Origin: Cyclobacteriaceae bacterium
Lineage (GTDB): Bacteria > Bacteroidota > Bacteroidia > Cytophagales > Cyclobacteriaceae
Assembly (NCBI GenBank): GCA_020436165.1
Contig: JAGQYI010000067.1
Location: 1-53,866, forward strand
Direction of reading: 5' to 3'
DNA length: 53,866 nt
Below are positions 17,601 through 24,910 of this stretch, in pieces (the stretch's first letter is position 1; each line of letters begins with the position of its first letter). The position numbers were made by a program, and so were the translations under genes. Below the pieces are notes generated by a model. That model worked only from the letters and a program-made list of their open reading frames with translations. It did not search any database and had not been told where the DNA came from.

Positions 17601-17869
17601 TACCCATCTTGAATGGGGAGATCTCTTAGGGATAGAATAGCATTATTAATATTGAGATCTGAAAATTCAAATTCTTTGTGTTTATAATGAATGCTATTGA
17701 TTGCCTTCAACCGCTCTTTAAGTATTGGCTCCAATAAAACATTAGATGTTCTTCCTCCTCTAAGTTCTAATGCCTGATCAGGCGATATATACTCCCAACC
17801 CATATTCATCAGCAACTTTAATGCTGGCAGTTGAGAGATATGGTCTTCTTTAAATGACGGTGTATTCAT
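14636..17869 (-). CDS. hsdR: Type I restriction enzyme, R (motor/nuclease) subunit
   Basis: 1077 residues, full length for HsdR. The nuclease domain is N-terminal (ELITLGRSFEQSVLGDK; PDIILFINGIPMVIIECKSP with the D-ExK residues). The helicase follows: Walker A VIWHTQGSGKSLTMVMMA, a DEAH-like box VLVDEGHRSQYG, AFTGTP, and a C-terminal RecA domain with KLLTGFDAP and QAIARVNR. With HsdM and HsdS it would cut unmodified DNA after translocation. It is the distal part of the minus-strand operon. It is separated from the preceding AlbA_2 gene by 243 bp containing a 20-bp repeat array, the only real gap in the operon. Confidence 0.96.
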   Translation of the reverse strand: MNTPSFKEDHISQLPALKLLMNMGWEYISPDQALELRGGRTSNVLLEPILKERLKAINSIHYKHKEFEFSDLNINNAILSLRDLPIQDGYLVANKHFYELITLGRSFEQSVLGDKKSFSFQYIDWNNPENNSYHVSEEFSVLREGSHEHYRPDIILFINGIPMVIIECKSPKIKDPVNKAIEQHLRNQSEDGIRSLYLYSNIVMGLATNDAKYATTGTSKEFWSFWKELFRAKADETKWLSDLSEIKNQALPTNEKSTLFQDRYRNVWEYFNNLEQESQKVTEQDKLLYSFCRPNRLLDLIFNFILYDDGIKKITRYQQFFAVQNTLEKISKIQPDGTRKGGVIWHTQGSGKSLTMVMMAQLIATKIKNPKIILVTDRIDLDDQITETFKKCQMPVDNAQTGSHLVDLLSSSGDGVITTLIHKFEAAVNKSKQPFDSPNIFVLVDEGHRSQYGTFNIKMQKIFPKACFIAFTGTPLMKKEKSTAGKFGGLIDVYSITDAVADRAVVPLLYEGRHNLIDVNDKPLDSYFDRVSEPLTQYGKAALKRKFSSTNQLNKADQIIYARAWDISEHFDQNVKDIEFGTLRAKGQLVAPNKTTAIRYREYLKEIGKVSCEVLISAPDVRENYDDAFEESEDVVLKFWKAMLDKYGNAENYEKSIISSFKKQDHPEIIIVVDKLLTGFDAPNNYVLYLTRQLKEHTLLQAIARVNRLAPGKEHGLIIDYFGNLENLDTALETYSGSNQFDEADLEGTLTNINEEVKKLPQIHSEVWDIFKSLTNKYDEPSYEELLEDEALRHQFYQKVSQFARILKLALSSIDFVSYAPEEQINKYKSDAKFFLGLRVSVKRRYFDDLEYKEYEPQVQKLIDKHITTEGEVLKITDLVNIFNKEEREKEVEKLTSKAAKADHIASRTIKAINIKMDEDPVYYKKLSRLIRDTIDDYHQHRISEVEYLNRAKDFEDKFIKGQQVQAPKNLQGNPTGTAIYNLVNEIFKDHFDSFDRTQNIAAEMAEGIDHVIKSIVFENGKPIIDWVNKSDIEGRIKIEIDDYLFDLKTQQDIELPFDLIDELVEEGLKIAKLKYV

Positions 17870-17938
17870 TTTTCTACTGTTATGAATCTATACATCTTTT
17901 ATTATCTCTTTAGAATCATCTTCAACTTTGGTTCTATC

Positions 17939-18112
17939 TCTATTCTTGTACATCGTAGTCTATTCTTGTACATCGTAGTCTATTCTGGAATATCTCGGTC
18001 TATTCTGGAATATCTTAGTCTATTCCGGTATATCTTGATCTATTCTTGTACATCTTAGTCTATTCTTGTACATCTCGGTCTATTCTTGTACATCTTAATC
18101 TATTCTACATCC
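17939..18112. repeat. Array of eight and a half 20-bp direct repeats before hsdR
   Basis: Eight contiguous 20-bp units start at 17939, each beginning TCTATTC, and a 14-bp partial unit ends at 18112. Three centres occur: CTTGTACATC (five units), CTGGAATATC (two) and CCGGTATATC (one). The last three or four bases alternate between GTAG, TTAG, TCGG, TTGA and TTAA. There are no spacers. The array starts right at the stop of the AlbA_2 gene (18113) and lies about 70 bp upstream of the hsdR ATG (17869). It could be a regulatory or phase-variable array. Confidence 0.95.
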
Positions 18113-19708
18113 TTATTCTGACAGACTATAAGTTGTTGCAGATCCATTACCACTGGATACTAATACCTTTTCTTCCACTAGCTTAAACACCATATTATTT
18201 ACTTGACGTCTTGTTAATCTATGACTAAAGAGTGCTAAAATTTCTCTCATTTTTACTGGAGCATTTTTCTTAACAAATTCAACTATTTTATTTGTATCAC
18301 TTCCCTCTAGTTCTTCAACCAATTCGGTATATCTACTGGAAAAAATCACACCTTCTTTCGGTTCATTGATTGCTCCAACTTCTACTAACCTTGGAATTAA
18401 CTCCTTATCTCTTCCATTAAGTTTTTCATTTTCTCTAATCCTTACCAGAGTAATTAAATGATTAACACCAAGTCTTTCATCTGGAGAAAGATCTTTTTGT
18501 ATGTTGCGAATGAATAATGCAAATACAGGATACTTAACTACTACCGGGATTTTGACCGTCACTTGAAATAGGTCACTATCCTTATAACTTGGAGTATCCT
18601 TTCCTTCGCTTAGGGTTTGATAGAAAATTTTATCCACACCTTGTCCAGATCGTTCCACCAAACCAGTCTTAGTCAAGATATCTGCAAGCAGTCGATTTCT
18701 AGGTGTACTATTGACGGTTAGAATATTATTAATATCAACTCCCAATGGGAAACCGCCATGGCTGGAAACAGAAAACAAACTAGGTGAATGTTTGATGATG
18801 ATTTCACTGGTTTTTGAGTAATCTCTATGAGCTACAGCATTATTGATGGACTCACGAATTACTTCATCATTAAGTTCAGGAATGTCAATAATGTATGATC
18901 CAATTTGGATATGTTTCTTCTTATTCCTGGCATCAATAATTTTCCATAGCTCATCAATTAGGATAAAATATGGATTTGTAAAAAGATCGCGCTTATCGTA
19001 TTCTATACTATCCGGATTACTTCTGTATTCCAGGTTTATAGAGCACTGTGGCAAATATTTTCTGATGGCTTCTCTTTTACCAAGTAGAATTAATGCAGCA
19101 TAAGTTAATTTACCATCATGCAACAACTCCAAATCACTAAGTACTTGTTCAGTTGATTGGGCCAGAAAGGCTTTGTTATTTTGTTTATCTGAATACTTCT
19201 CTTTTAAGATAGTAATAGCATTAGTATCTAAATCCTCGATTCTTAGAGTTTCACAGATTGTTGCTGAAAAATCCGATTCCTGCTCAAGTAATATCGCACG
19301 GATTTGATCTTGACTCATTGGATGTAAATCTTCTCCAACGCGCATTAGCGGAACATCCTGAAAGGTAAGATATTTGCCAATCGGTCTTGGCCCAATATGA
19401 ATGACCAAGACACGATTAGTGCCTTCGTAAAGCACTTCGGTACGAACCCGAATTTGGAGATCGCGATAGATGTTTTGTTCCAATTGTCCTTCTCTGCCAT
19501 TAAAAGCCAGTGAACCAGAAATGATATGAGGCGGATTGGGGTTTTCTGTTACACCAAGTATAAGTTTTCCACCTTTTTCATTTGCTAATGCTACTACGTA
19601 TCCAAGGACACTTTTACGGCCGTTGTCATAGTTATATTGAGCCGCAGCTTGCTTGAACTCAACCTTGTCTTCGGTCTCTCTTAGATTTTTTATTTCATCT
19701 ATTGTCAT
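18113..19708 (-). CDS. AlbA_2 (Schlafen-type)/GHKL ATPase-like protein of a restriction locus
   Basis: 531 residues. The N terminus has the AlbA_2 signature (EDKVEFKQAAA, VVALANEKGGKLILGVTE). The centre (about 290-390) resembles an HATPase_c_4 fold: VIRESINNAVAHRDYSK supplies the Asn box, HGGFPLGVD the glycine box, and GLVERSGQGVDKIF follows. The C terminus is a winged-helix-like region. Such proteins are common inside type I restriction operons, where their job is not settled. Nucleic-acid binding and ATP use are expected. Its ATG overlaps the stop of the second NTase by 4 bp. The repeat array follows it. Confidence 0.85.
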   Translation of the reverse strand: MTIDEIKNLRETEDKVEFKQAAAQYNYDNGRKSVLGYVVALANEKGGKLILGVTENPNPPHIISGSLAFNGREGQLEQNIYRDLQIRVRTEVLYEGTNRVLVIHIGPRPIGKYLTFQDVPLMRVGEDLHPMSQDQIRAILLEQESDFSATICETLRIEDLDTNAITILKEKYSDKQNNKAFLAQSTEQVLSDLELLHDGKLTYAALILLGKREAIRKYLPQCSINLEYRSNPDSIEYDKRDLFTNPYFILIDELWKIIDARNKKKHIQIGSYIIDIPELNDEVIRESINNAVAHRDYSKTSEIIIKHSPSLFSVSSHGGFPLGVDINNILTVNSTPRNRLLADILTKTGLVERSGQGVDKIFYQTLSEGKDTPSYKDSDLFQVTVKIPVVVKYPVFALFIRNIQKDLSPDERLGVNHLITLVRIRENEKLNGRDKELIPRLVEVGAINEPKEGVIFSSRYTELVEELEGSDTNKIVEFVKKNAPVKMREILALFSHRLTRRQVNNMVFKLVEEKVLVSSGNGSATTYSLSE

Positions 19709-20691
19709 ATCATTGATCTAAATCTGTCTCCAAAAATTCTATTCCATTTCGGTCTGGCTTTTGACAAGCTTTTAGCACTAACTGCCTCTGTCATTAATGA
19801 AACCATTTCTTTTAGTTCTTCATAGAATGCTGATTTCTGAGAGTCAGAAAGTTTACTTAACACATTGTCAAGTGGTGCAACAGGCATTTTTGCCTGCCAT
19901 TGATATTTGAAATTTTTATCCAAATAGTAGAGAATACCTGAACAGGTATTAAAAAGTGCGACATCATCTCTTGTGGATGACTGATAATATTTGATTGCCC
20001 ATAAGGACAGTGCCAGCCCACTCGGAAATTTTATTCCTCTTTTGGTTTTGGTATGATCTGCCCAGGCCTTTAGGTACCTTATGATTCTAACAATTTGTGG
20101 CTTACCAGCCGTATTTTTTTGGAACCACTCTACAAAAGCCTTAGGATCTGATGGCTGCCAATCATTTCCCCGAGAACCAAAATACAACTTCCCATTTTTA
20201 CCTTTAAAGTAAATGGGTAAGTCAATATGAAAATCCCTAACATATGTTAGTCTAACACAAGGGTTTTTAATAATTACTCCTTGTGTTGTATGGTTCCAGA
20301 GTGCACTTTTTATATGATTTTGTAGCGTTTCTAATTTAACACCCGGGTATTCTGAAAATATTACGGCTAGGTCCACATCGCTTTTAATATTACGATTCTC
20401 AACCACAGTTTTCATTTTATAGGAACCCTGAATATAGAAATCAGGAATGGGGAGAGTGGTATTTTGATAGAAGTAGTTTTTTAATTTACTCCGAATGGTT
20501 TCATGTGCTTTTTTCAGACTTGCAATCTTATCTGGATGAATGTCAATAAGCTTATTAAACCTCTTGAGTAACTCATCGCTATTGGATTCTTTGGTGATTT
20601 CAAACTTTTTCCTATTTGAGGTATATAACAGACCACCAAATAGTGCTAGTAATCCAAGTGCAATAAGATTTTCGTTTCCTTTATTACTCAT
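19705..20691 (-). CDS. Membrane-anchored CD-NTase-like nucleotidyltransferase
   Basis: 328 residues. A hydrophobic segment at about residues 9-23 (LIALGLLALFGGLLY) predicts an N-terminal anchor. The nucleotidyltransferase core has GS at 89-90, the metal-binding D105-V-D107 (SDVDLAVIF) and a third acid D157 (FHIDLPIYF). This is the pattern of cGAS/DncV-like and related NTases, and a helical C-terminal domain follows (KAWADHTKTKRGIKFPSGLALS). It lies 4 bp after the CapV-like phospholipase gene, as in two-gene CBASS units, so it may make the cyclic nucleotide that activates it. The membrane anchor is unusual. A 2'-5' oligo synthetase-like or other NTase role cannot be excluded. Confidence 0.75.
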   Translation of the reverse strand: MSNKGNENLIALGLLALFGGLLYTSNRKKFEITKESNSDELLKRFNKLIDIHPDKIASLKKAHETIRSKLKNYFYQNTTLPIPDFYIQGSYKMKTVVENRNIKSDVDLAVIFSEYPGVKLETLQNHIKSALWNHTTQGVIIKNPCVRLTYVRDFHIDLPIYFKGKNGKLYFGSRGNDWQPSDPKAFVEWFQKNTAGKPQIVRIIRYLKAWADHTKTKRGIKFPSGLALSLWAIKYYQSSTRDDVALFNTCSGILYYLDKNFKYQWQAKMPVAPLDNVLSKLSDSQKSAFYEELKEMVSLMTEAVSAKSLSKARPKWNRIFGDRFRSMI

Positions 20692-20695
20692 AGTA

Positions 20696-21730
20696 TTATT
20701 CGCAAAAAGTTTTAATTACCTCGCTCCCATAATTTCCGAATTCAAAGGCTGCCTTTTCACTTAGCTTATTGAGCTTGTCCTTACCAGTCTCATCAAGAGC
20801 TATATTCAGCGGTCCAGATAATTCAGTGTTGACTCTAATGTATTTGAATCTCGGAGCTTCTTTAAGTTTTTTATCAATCCCTAACTGAAGCAAACTAATC
20901 TGATTTTCCACCAGTTGAGATTGAGCTTGCATAAAGAGGTCAATCAGCCTTGTTTTACTTAACCAATAACTAATTCCCCATCTGTGCCTTTTCTTTCCAT
21001 CAGTAAATTTCTGATGCCCGGTACCAAGCGATAGTATTCGGAGATTTTCAATTTTTTCCTCAAAAGCTTCTTGAGCTTCAAAAATTCCAAGTAAGGTCGG
21101 GTTATTAGCAACAACACCGCCATCAACTTTATTTGTGAACGAATTATTAATGCCATTCAAATCCTTATATTCTGAGCTATATGGATTAAAGTATGTGGGT
21201 GCTGCAGAAGTAGCCAGGGCTGCTTTGTAGGCAGGAATATGAAAGTCTCTCTTGAATGCCTCGTGATGTTTGGTTTTCAATACAGATGGATGTCCATTTA
21301 AAAGGTCATATATGGGGACACAAATTGAAGTTTTGCAATGATCAATTCTCGGGTCTTCAGTACCATTGACAGCTTTAAATTTTTCTTGAATCAACGACTC
21401 AAGTGATTTTCTGTTATGAACAGACCATCCTAAGCCTTTAATCCATCTCTTGTAAAACCGTAAGAGCTTCCAGTTTTTTCCAAAAATAGACTTTGCGTTA
21501 TTGAGGTAAAGTTCATGAAGTTCCTGTGCCGGTATGCCAAGTGCCAATGCAATTGCCAAAATCCCTCCAGTAGAGGTGCCGCAAATGAGATCAAAATTCT
21601 GATATATTTGCCAATTTTCTTTACCTTTTGATTTTAGCTCAGCTTCAAGTTTAGCCAGAAACATGGCAGGGAATACGCCTCGTATTCCTCCTCCATCAAT
21701 GGATAATATTTTAAATGGTCTATTCGGCAT
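20696..21730 (-). CDS. capV: CapV-like patatin phospholipase (CBASS effector candidate)
   Basis: 344 residues, all patatin motifs present: oxyanion GGGIRG (13-18), nucleophile GTSTGG with Ser53, and the Asp of the dyad in DGGVVANNP (Asp203). Length and order match CapV, the CBASS phospholipase that degrades membrane lipid when bound by a cyclic dinucleotide. The start ATG overlaps the stop of the 83-residue gene (ATGA-type junction), and the gene is followed by an NTase. The CBASS assignment rests on this context and on similarity to the family; a patatin serving another system is possible. Confidence 0.8.
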   Translation of the reverse strand: MPNRPFKILSIDGGGIRGVFPAMFLAKLEAELKSKGKENWQIYQNFDLICGTSTGGILAIALALGIPAQELHELYLNNAKSIFGKNWKLLRFYKRWIKGLGWSVHNRKSLESLIQEKFKAVNGTEDPRIDHCKTSICVPIYDLLNGHPSVLKTKHHEAFKRDFHIPAYKAALATSAAPTYFNPYSSEYKDLNGINNSFTNKVDGGVVANNPTLLGIFEAQEAFEEKIENLRILSLGTGHQKFTDGKKRHRWGISYWLSKTRLIDLFMQAQSQLVENQISLLQLGIDKKLKEAPRFKYIRVNTELSGPLNIALDETGKDKLNKLSEKAAFEFGNYGSEVIKTFCE

Positions 21731-21981
21731 TATTTTACAATTCTTATCAATTGATCAACTTCAACATCGGTTACTATTGGGTTATTACCTGCCCAATTTC
21801 TTATCATGTCAATAAGTTGCTCTAATTCGCCTTCACCTTTTATTTGCTCAAGCTCGTGCTTTAATTCTGTTGCTTCATTAAAAGATTTAATTGCTTCCAA
21901 ATCATTCTTAGCTTTAAGACACTTAATTACATGTACTTTTGATATCCTTCTGTATGTATCCAATTTGTTCAATTTCTTCAT
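21730..21981 (-). CDS. Small helical protein between hsdS and capV
   Basis: 83 residues, mainly alpha-helical and charged (KNDLEAIKSFNEATELKHELEQIKGEGELEQL), ending in a short region with TDVEVDQLIRIVK. It has no membrane segment and no recognised family. The ATG follows directly after the hsdS stop (0 bp), and the stop overlaps the capV start, so it is translationally linked to both. It could be a small regulator, adaptor or immunity factor of the composite locus. No function can be assigned. Confidence 0.6.
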   Translation of the reverse strand: MKKLNKLDTYRRISKVHVIKCLKAKNDLEAIKSFNEATELKHELEQIKGEGELEQLIDMIRNWAGNNPIVTDVEVDQLIRIVK

Positions 21982-23247
21982 TTAGTTTAAATTAACTCTT
22001 ATTTCACCTGTAAGAAGCTGCTGCATTAACCCTTTCTTTTGTTTTTTAAGTAGCTCTAGCTTCTCATTATGCTGACTTAATTCTTGTTCAGCTGCTCGTA
22101 AAACTTGTGAAATAGTTTTTTGTTCATCTAAATATGGTATTGATAATTTCAGTCTGAAAAAGTCATGAAGACTTATATTTAAAAGCCCGTGAGCTCGACC
22201 ACCTTCCTGTGCAATTTTCATTAAACCTCGGTTCATCATTCCGGCTGAGAAAAGTTGATTTATAAAATCACTATCCACATTTGATTTCAATGAAAAACAG
22301 ATATACAAAGTTGTTACAACCGCTTTATCGAATGCATCAAGTCTTTTGAATGCACCCATTGGATACCCATTAGAATAGCTCTTATTATATGCAAACTCGC
22401 CTTTGTAAATCAAATAGTAATTTGAGAGCGTTTCACTAGCTACTCGCTTGTTAAAAAAGTCTTCTTGAAGAACAAATCCTCGCTGTGCTGAAATGGTGAC
22501 TACAGTATCATCCAATTCTTCATTCTTTCTTGTGACACGAGAAGTAATATCATGAAGACTTAACTCCTGCCACTCATCTTCGAATTCATATATTCGTTTC
22601 TTTCCTGTAAGTAATTGTTGGGCAAGGCCTTTGTTTCTTAGTTTGATGCTTTCAACTAGTTCTGAAATCTGGGAGATTGCTAAATCCCAGGTGCTAATTA
22701 TTTCTGCAATTTTCTTTTGTTCCTTTATTGGTGGAAGAGGTAATAAACTATGCTGAATAGAGCTTGTTGATAGTCCAAATCTTGTAATACCATTTGCTAA
22801 CTTCTGAAAATAATGATTGAAAAATTCCACCTGGAATAGATGGTGAAGAAATAAGCCATCCAGTTTGCCATTTGAGGGCCTAATTATCGCTAAATGATAT
22901 CCGCATATTAGATTGTCAACATCTTCGATAACGTACGCTGGAACGGCAATGTCAGCCCGATCTTCAGAGTCTTTTGTAATTATGACATCTCCTTTTAAAA
23001 GTCTAAATTTTTTGTGTTCAGACTCCTTTACAGTACCCTTAGAAAAAAGGAGGTCATTAAATATATATTGATTGTAATATACATCCGTATAGTTACAAAG
23101 TCTTACTTCAATTTCATCTTCCTTGATATGCTTATCTACATTACTAAATAATACAACAGCGTTTCGAGACAATGTATCAATATCCCAATCCTCTGGCAGG
23201 GTTCCAAATCTGGTTGAATGATATTTGTTGGTCCTCTTATGCTGCAT
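21982..23247 (-). CDS. hsdS: Type I restriction enzyme specificity subunit (two target domains)
   Basis: About 421 residues from the ATG at 23247 (MQHKRTNKYHSTRFGTLPEDW); an alternative ATG at 23280 adds 11 residues. There are two target-recognition domains, each followed by a coiled-coil spacer: PPIKEQKKIAEIIST...GLAQQLLTGKKR in the middle, and LDEQKTISQVLRA...GLMQQLLTGEIR at the end. The pair QQLLTGKKR/QQLLTGEIR is typical. It defines the bipartite DNA site of HsdM/HsdR. It overlaps the end of the E2-like gene by 11 bp and is placed between CBASS-type genes rather than next to hsdM. Confidence 0.93.
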   Translation of the reverse strand: MQHKRTNKYHSTRFGTLPEDWDIDTLSRNAVVLFSNVDKHIKEDEIEVRLCNYTDVYYNQYIFNDLLFSKGTVKESEHKKFRLLKGDVIITKDSEDRADIAVPAYVIEDVDNLICGYHLAIIRPSNGKLDGLFLHHLFQVEFFNHYFQKLANGITRFGLSTSSIQHSLLPLPPIKEQKKIAEIISTWDLAISQISELVESIKLRNKGLAQQLLTGKKRIYEFEDEWQELSLHDITSRVTRKNEELDDTVVTISAQRGFVLQEDFFNKRVASETLSNYYLIYKGEFAYNKSYSNGYPMGAFKRLDAFDKAVVTTLYICFSLKSNVDSDFINQLFSAGMMNRGLMKIAQEGGRAHGLLNISLHDFFRLKLSIPYLDEQKTISQVLRAAEQELSQHNEKLELLKKQKKGLMQQLLTGEIRVNLN

Positions 23248-23689
23248 TGTCCAAATCTGTTTTTTCAGCCTCATTTTCATGATCTATTCCTCCGCCATAC
23301 CAAACACCGGTAACGGACCATATTTCATAATGAATAAGCCACTCACAGGCCCACGGGATTAATGTTTTTACATATAATTTTGATGGTGTCCATTCTCGAT
23401 AATCAGGATAGTATAAACAAAGACGTTGTTCTGGAGTGCTATACACATGGGGTAATAATTTTTTGCCAGAAGCTAGGGGCAGGGGATTTGGTTTCAAAAC
23501 ATAAACCTTTGCCCCTTTATTGAATTTATAATGTAAGTGGATAGTATAAGACCCACTAAGTGGTGTAGGAGTCACAGTATGTGTCCATTTTAATTCATGC
23601 TCTCCCTTTCTACTGATCTGAGATCCGGGGAAATATGACTTTAATGTACCTTCTTGAATTATCAATGATATCCTACTTGTTTTTCCCAT
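23237..23689 (-). CDS. E2-like conjugation protein of short type II CBASS
   Basis: 150 residues. The centre shows the bacterial E2-like pattern: KLLPHVYS, then RLCLYYPDYREW with the candidate catalytic Cys91, then LIPWACEWLIHYEIWSVTG and a WYGGG end. This block is that of stand-alone E2 proteins in short type II CBASS operons. There, as known from the family, the E2 forms a thioester with the C terminus of the CD-NTase and attaches it to a target. It overlaps the end of the CD-NTase gene by 17 bp. There is no E1 or Cap3 (JAB) gene in the window, consistent with the short type. Confidence 0.85.
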   Translation of the reverse strand: MGKTSRISLIIQEGTLKSYFPGSQISRKGEHELKWTHTVTPTPLSGSYTIHLHYKFNKGAKVYVLKPNPLPLASGKKLLPHVYSTPEQRLCLYYPDYREWTPSKLYVKTLIPWACEWLIHYEIWSVTGVWYGGGIDHENEAEKTDLDNAA

Positions 23690-24908
23690 ATGGATTGTGA
23701 TTAGTTACAGTTGTTCTACCTACTGCTCCAATAGTTCCCGAAGCAGCAGCCATTTTCATTTTCCCGCTTTCTCGTTGCTTTAGTAACTTATCTCCATAAG
23801 TTCCAAAAGCCTTATTAATCACTTCTTCGCCAAAAGGTGCTTTCAGTGATTCCATAATGTACTTTAACTCGGTCTTGCCAGTTGCTTCGGCTATATCTGC
23901 CTTAACCTGACCCAACCAAGCATAAAAATTTTCCTGCTTTTGGGGTGTTTCGACCCATTTATCAGCAAAGTTTTCTTCATTATTTACAGGGTTGCTAATC
24001 CATTTCATTTTTTCTCCTGTATGTGGATTATATTCTTCTATGTATTGCTCCATTGAATTGACAATATTTCTAAGGGCTGTAAGAATATCCGTTTCTTTTC
24101 TATAGGCCTTAGCTGCCAACGTTGTAATAATGATGGAGATTGGTTTGTCTTCATCTCCTTTAAACATCATATCCCTATGTCTCTTTAGTATTTGAATGAC
24201 ACGCTGAAGTGGAAGTTTGTCCTTTTGATATTTAGGTACTGGTTGAATGGACTCATTTATGAAGAATGCTTTTTTTATCTCAAGTTTAGCTTGTTCAAAA
24301 AACCATCTCCCATATCCAAATGGGTTACTCTTTAGCCATTCCAGATGGTTTTTTTCTGATTCATAGTTGTCCTCTTCTGTATCGGTAATCCTGAGAGCTA
24401 GGTCATCCAGCTCTTTAAGTTCTGTAGCCGAAAATGCTTTTTCAAGAACCATTCTATAGCCTGAATCTACAATACTTGGCAAGATATCCATATGAAATTT
24501 TTCTTTTTGAATTTTGGAGTCCTGTCTGTATAGAAGTGTCCAGCATCGTCTCCCTTCTTCATCAAGCATTTGCTTGTATGTTTCGTGATCTTTGATGCGA
24601 TCGCCTACTTTTTGTTTGAGATTCTCCTGGGTCCATTCAGGATTCTTCCCTTTTAATTGACAAACCAAGTCAATGTCCATATCATCGGAATCATTAACAG
24701 GCTTGATCATAGTGCCTAACATGAATGATCCTTGTGGGAGTATTTCAGGCTTGTATGGAGCCAGGGTGGATTTTTCATCAGATAACCACTTTCCAACTGC
24801 TTCATAACTTTTCACCGCAACTTCATATTCTGACTCTGAAATATCTAGTGTTTGTCCTAGCTCTTCCAGAATCTCATTGAATTGTTTCTTTTGTTCTTCT
24901 GTGAGCAT
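23673..24908 (-). CDS. CBASS CD-NTase (probably CdnG-like)
   Basis: 411 residues. The catalytic core is plain: LPQGSFMLGT with the GS at 60-61, a D-x-D-x-D strand (76-80, SDDMDIDLV), and the third acid in KFHMDILPS (Asp141). The C-terminal half is helical and ends in a flexible tail, AASGTIGAVGRTTVTNHNPYGKNK. The tail is of the kind used as substrate by the partner E2 in short type II CBASS. The ATG lies 2 bp after the hsdM stop. Product nucleotide and clade cannot be fixed by eye; the length and the E2 partner favour a clade G enzyme. Confidence 0.85.
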   Translation of the reverse strand: MLTEEQKKQFNEILEELGQTLDISESEYEVAVKSYEAVGKWLSDEKSTLAPYKPEILPQGSFMLGTMIKPVNDSDDMDIDLVCQLKGKNPEWTQENLKQKVGDRIKDHETYKQMLDEEGRRCWTLLYRQDSKIQKEKFHMDILPSIVDSGYRMVLEKAFSATELKELDDLALRITDTEEDNYESEKNHLEWLKSNPFGYGRWFFEQAKLEIKKAFFINESIQPVPKYQKDKLPLQRVIQILKRHRDMMFKGDEDKPISIIITTLAAKAYRKETDILTALRNIVNSMEQYIEEYNPHTGEKMKWISNPVNNEENFADKWVETPQKQENFYAWLGQVKADIAEATGKTELKYIMESLKAPFGEEVINKAFGTYGDKLLKQRESGKMKMAAASGTIGAVGRTTVTNHNPYGKNK

Positions 24909-24910
24909 AT

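Noticed and set aside
17939-18112. CRISPR array
   Set aside because: The 20-bp units are contiguous with no spacers, the flanks are genes of a restriction operon, and no cas genes are present.
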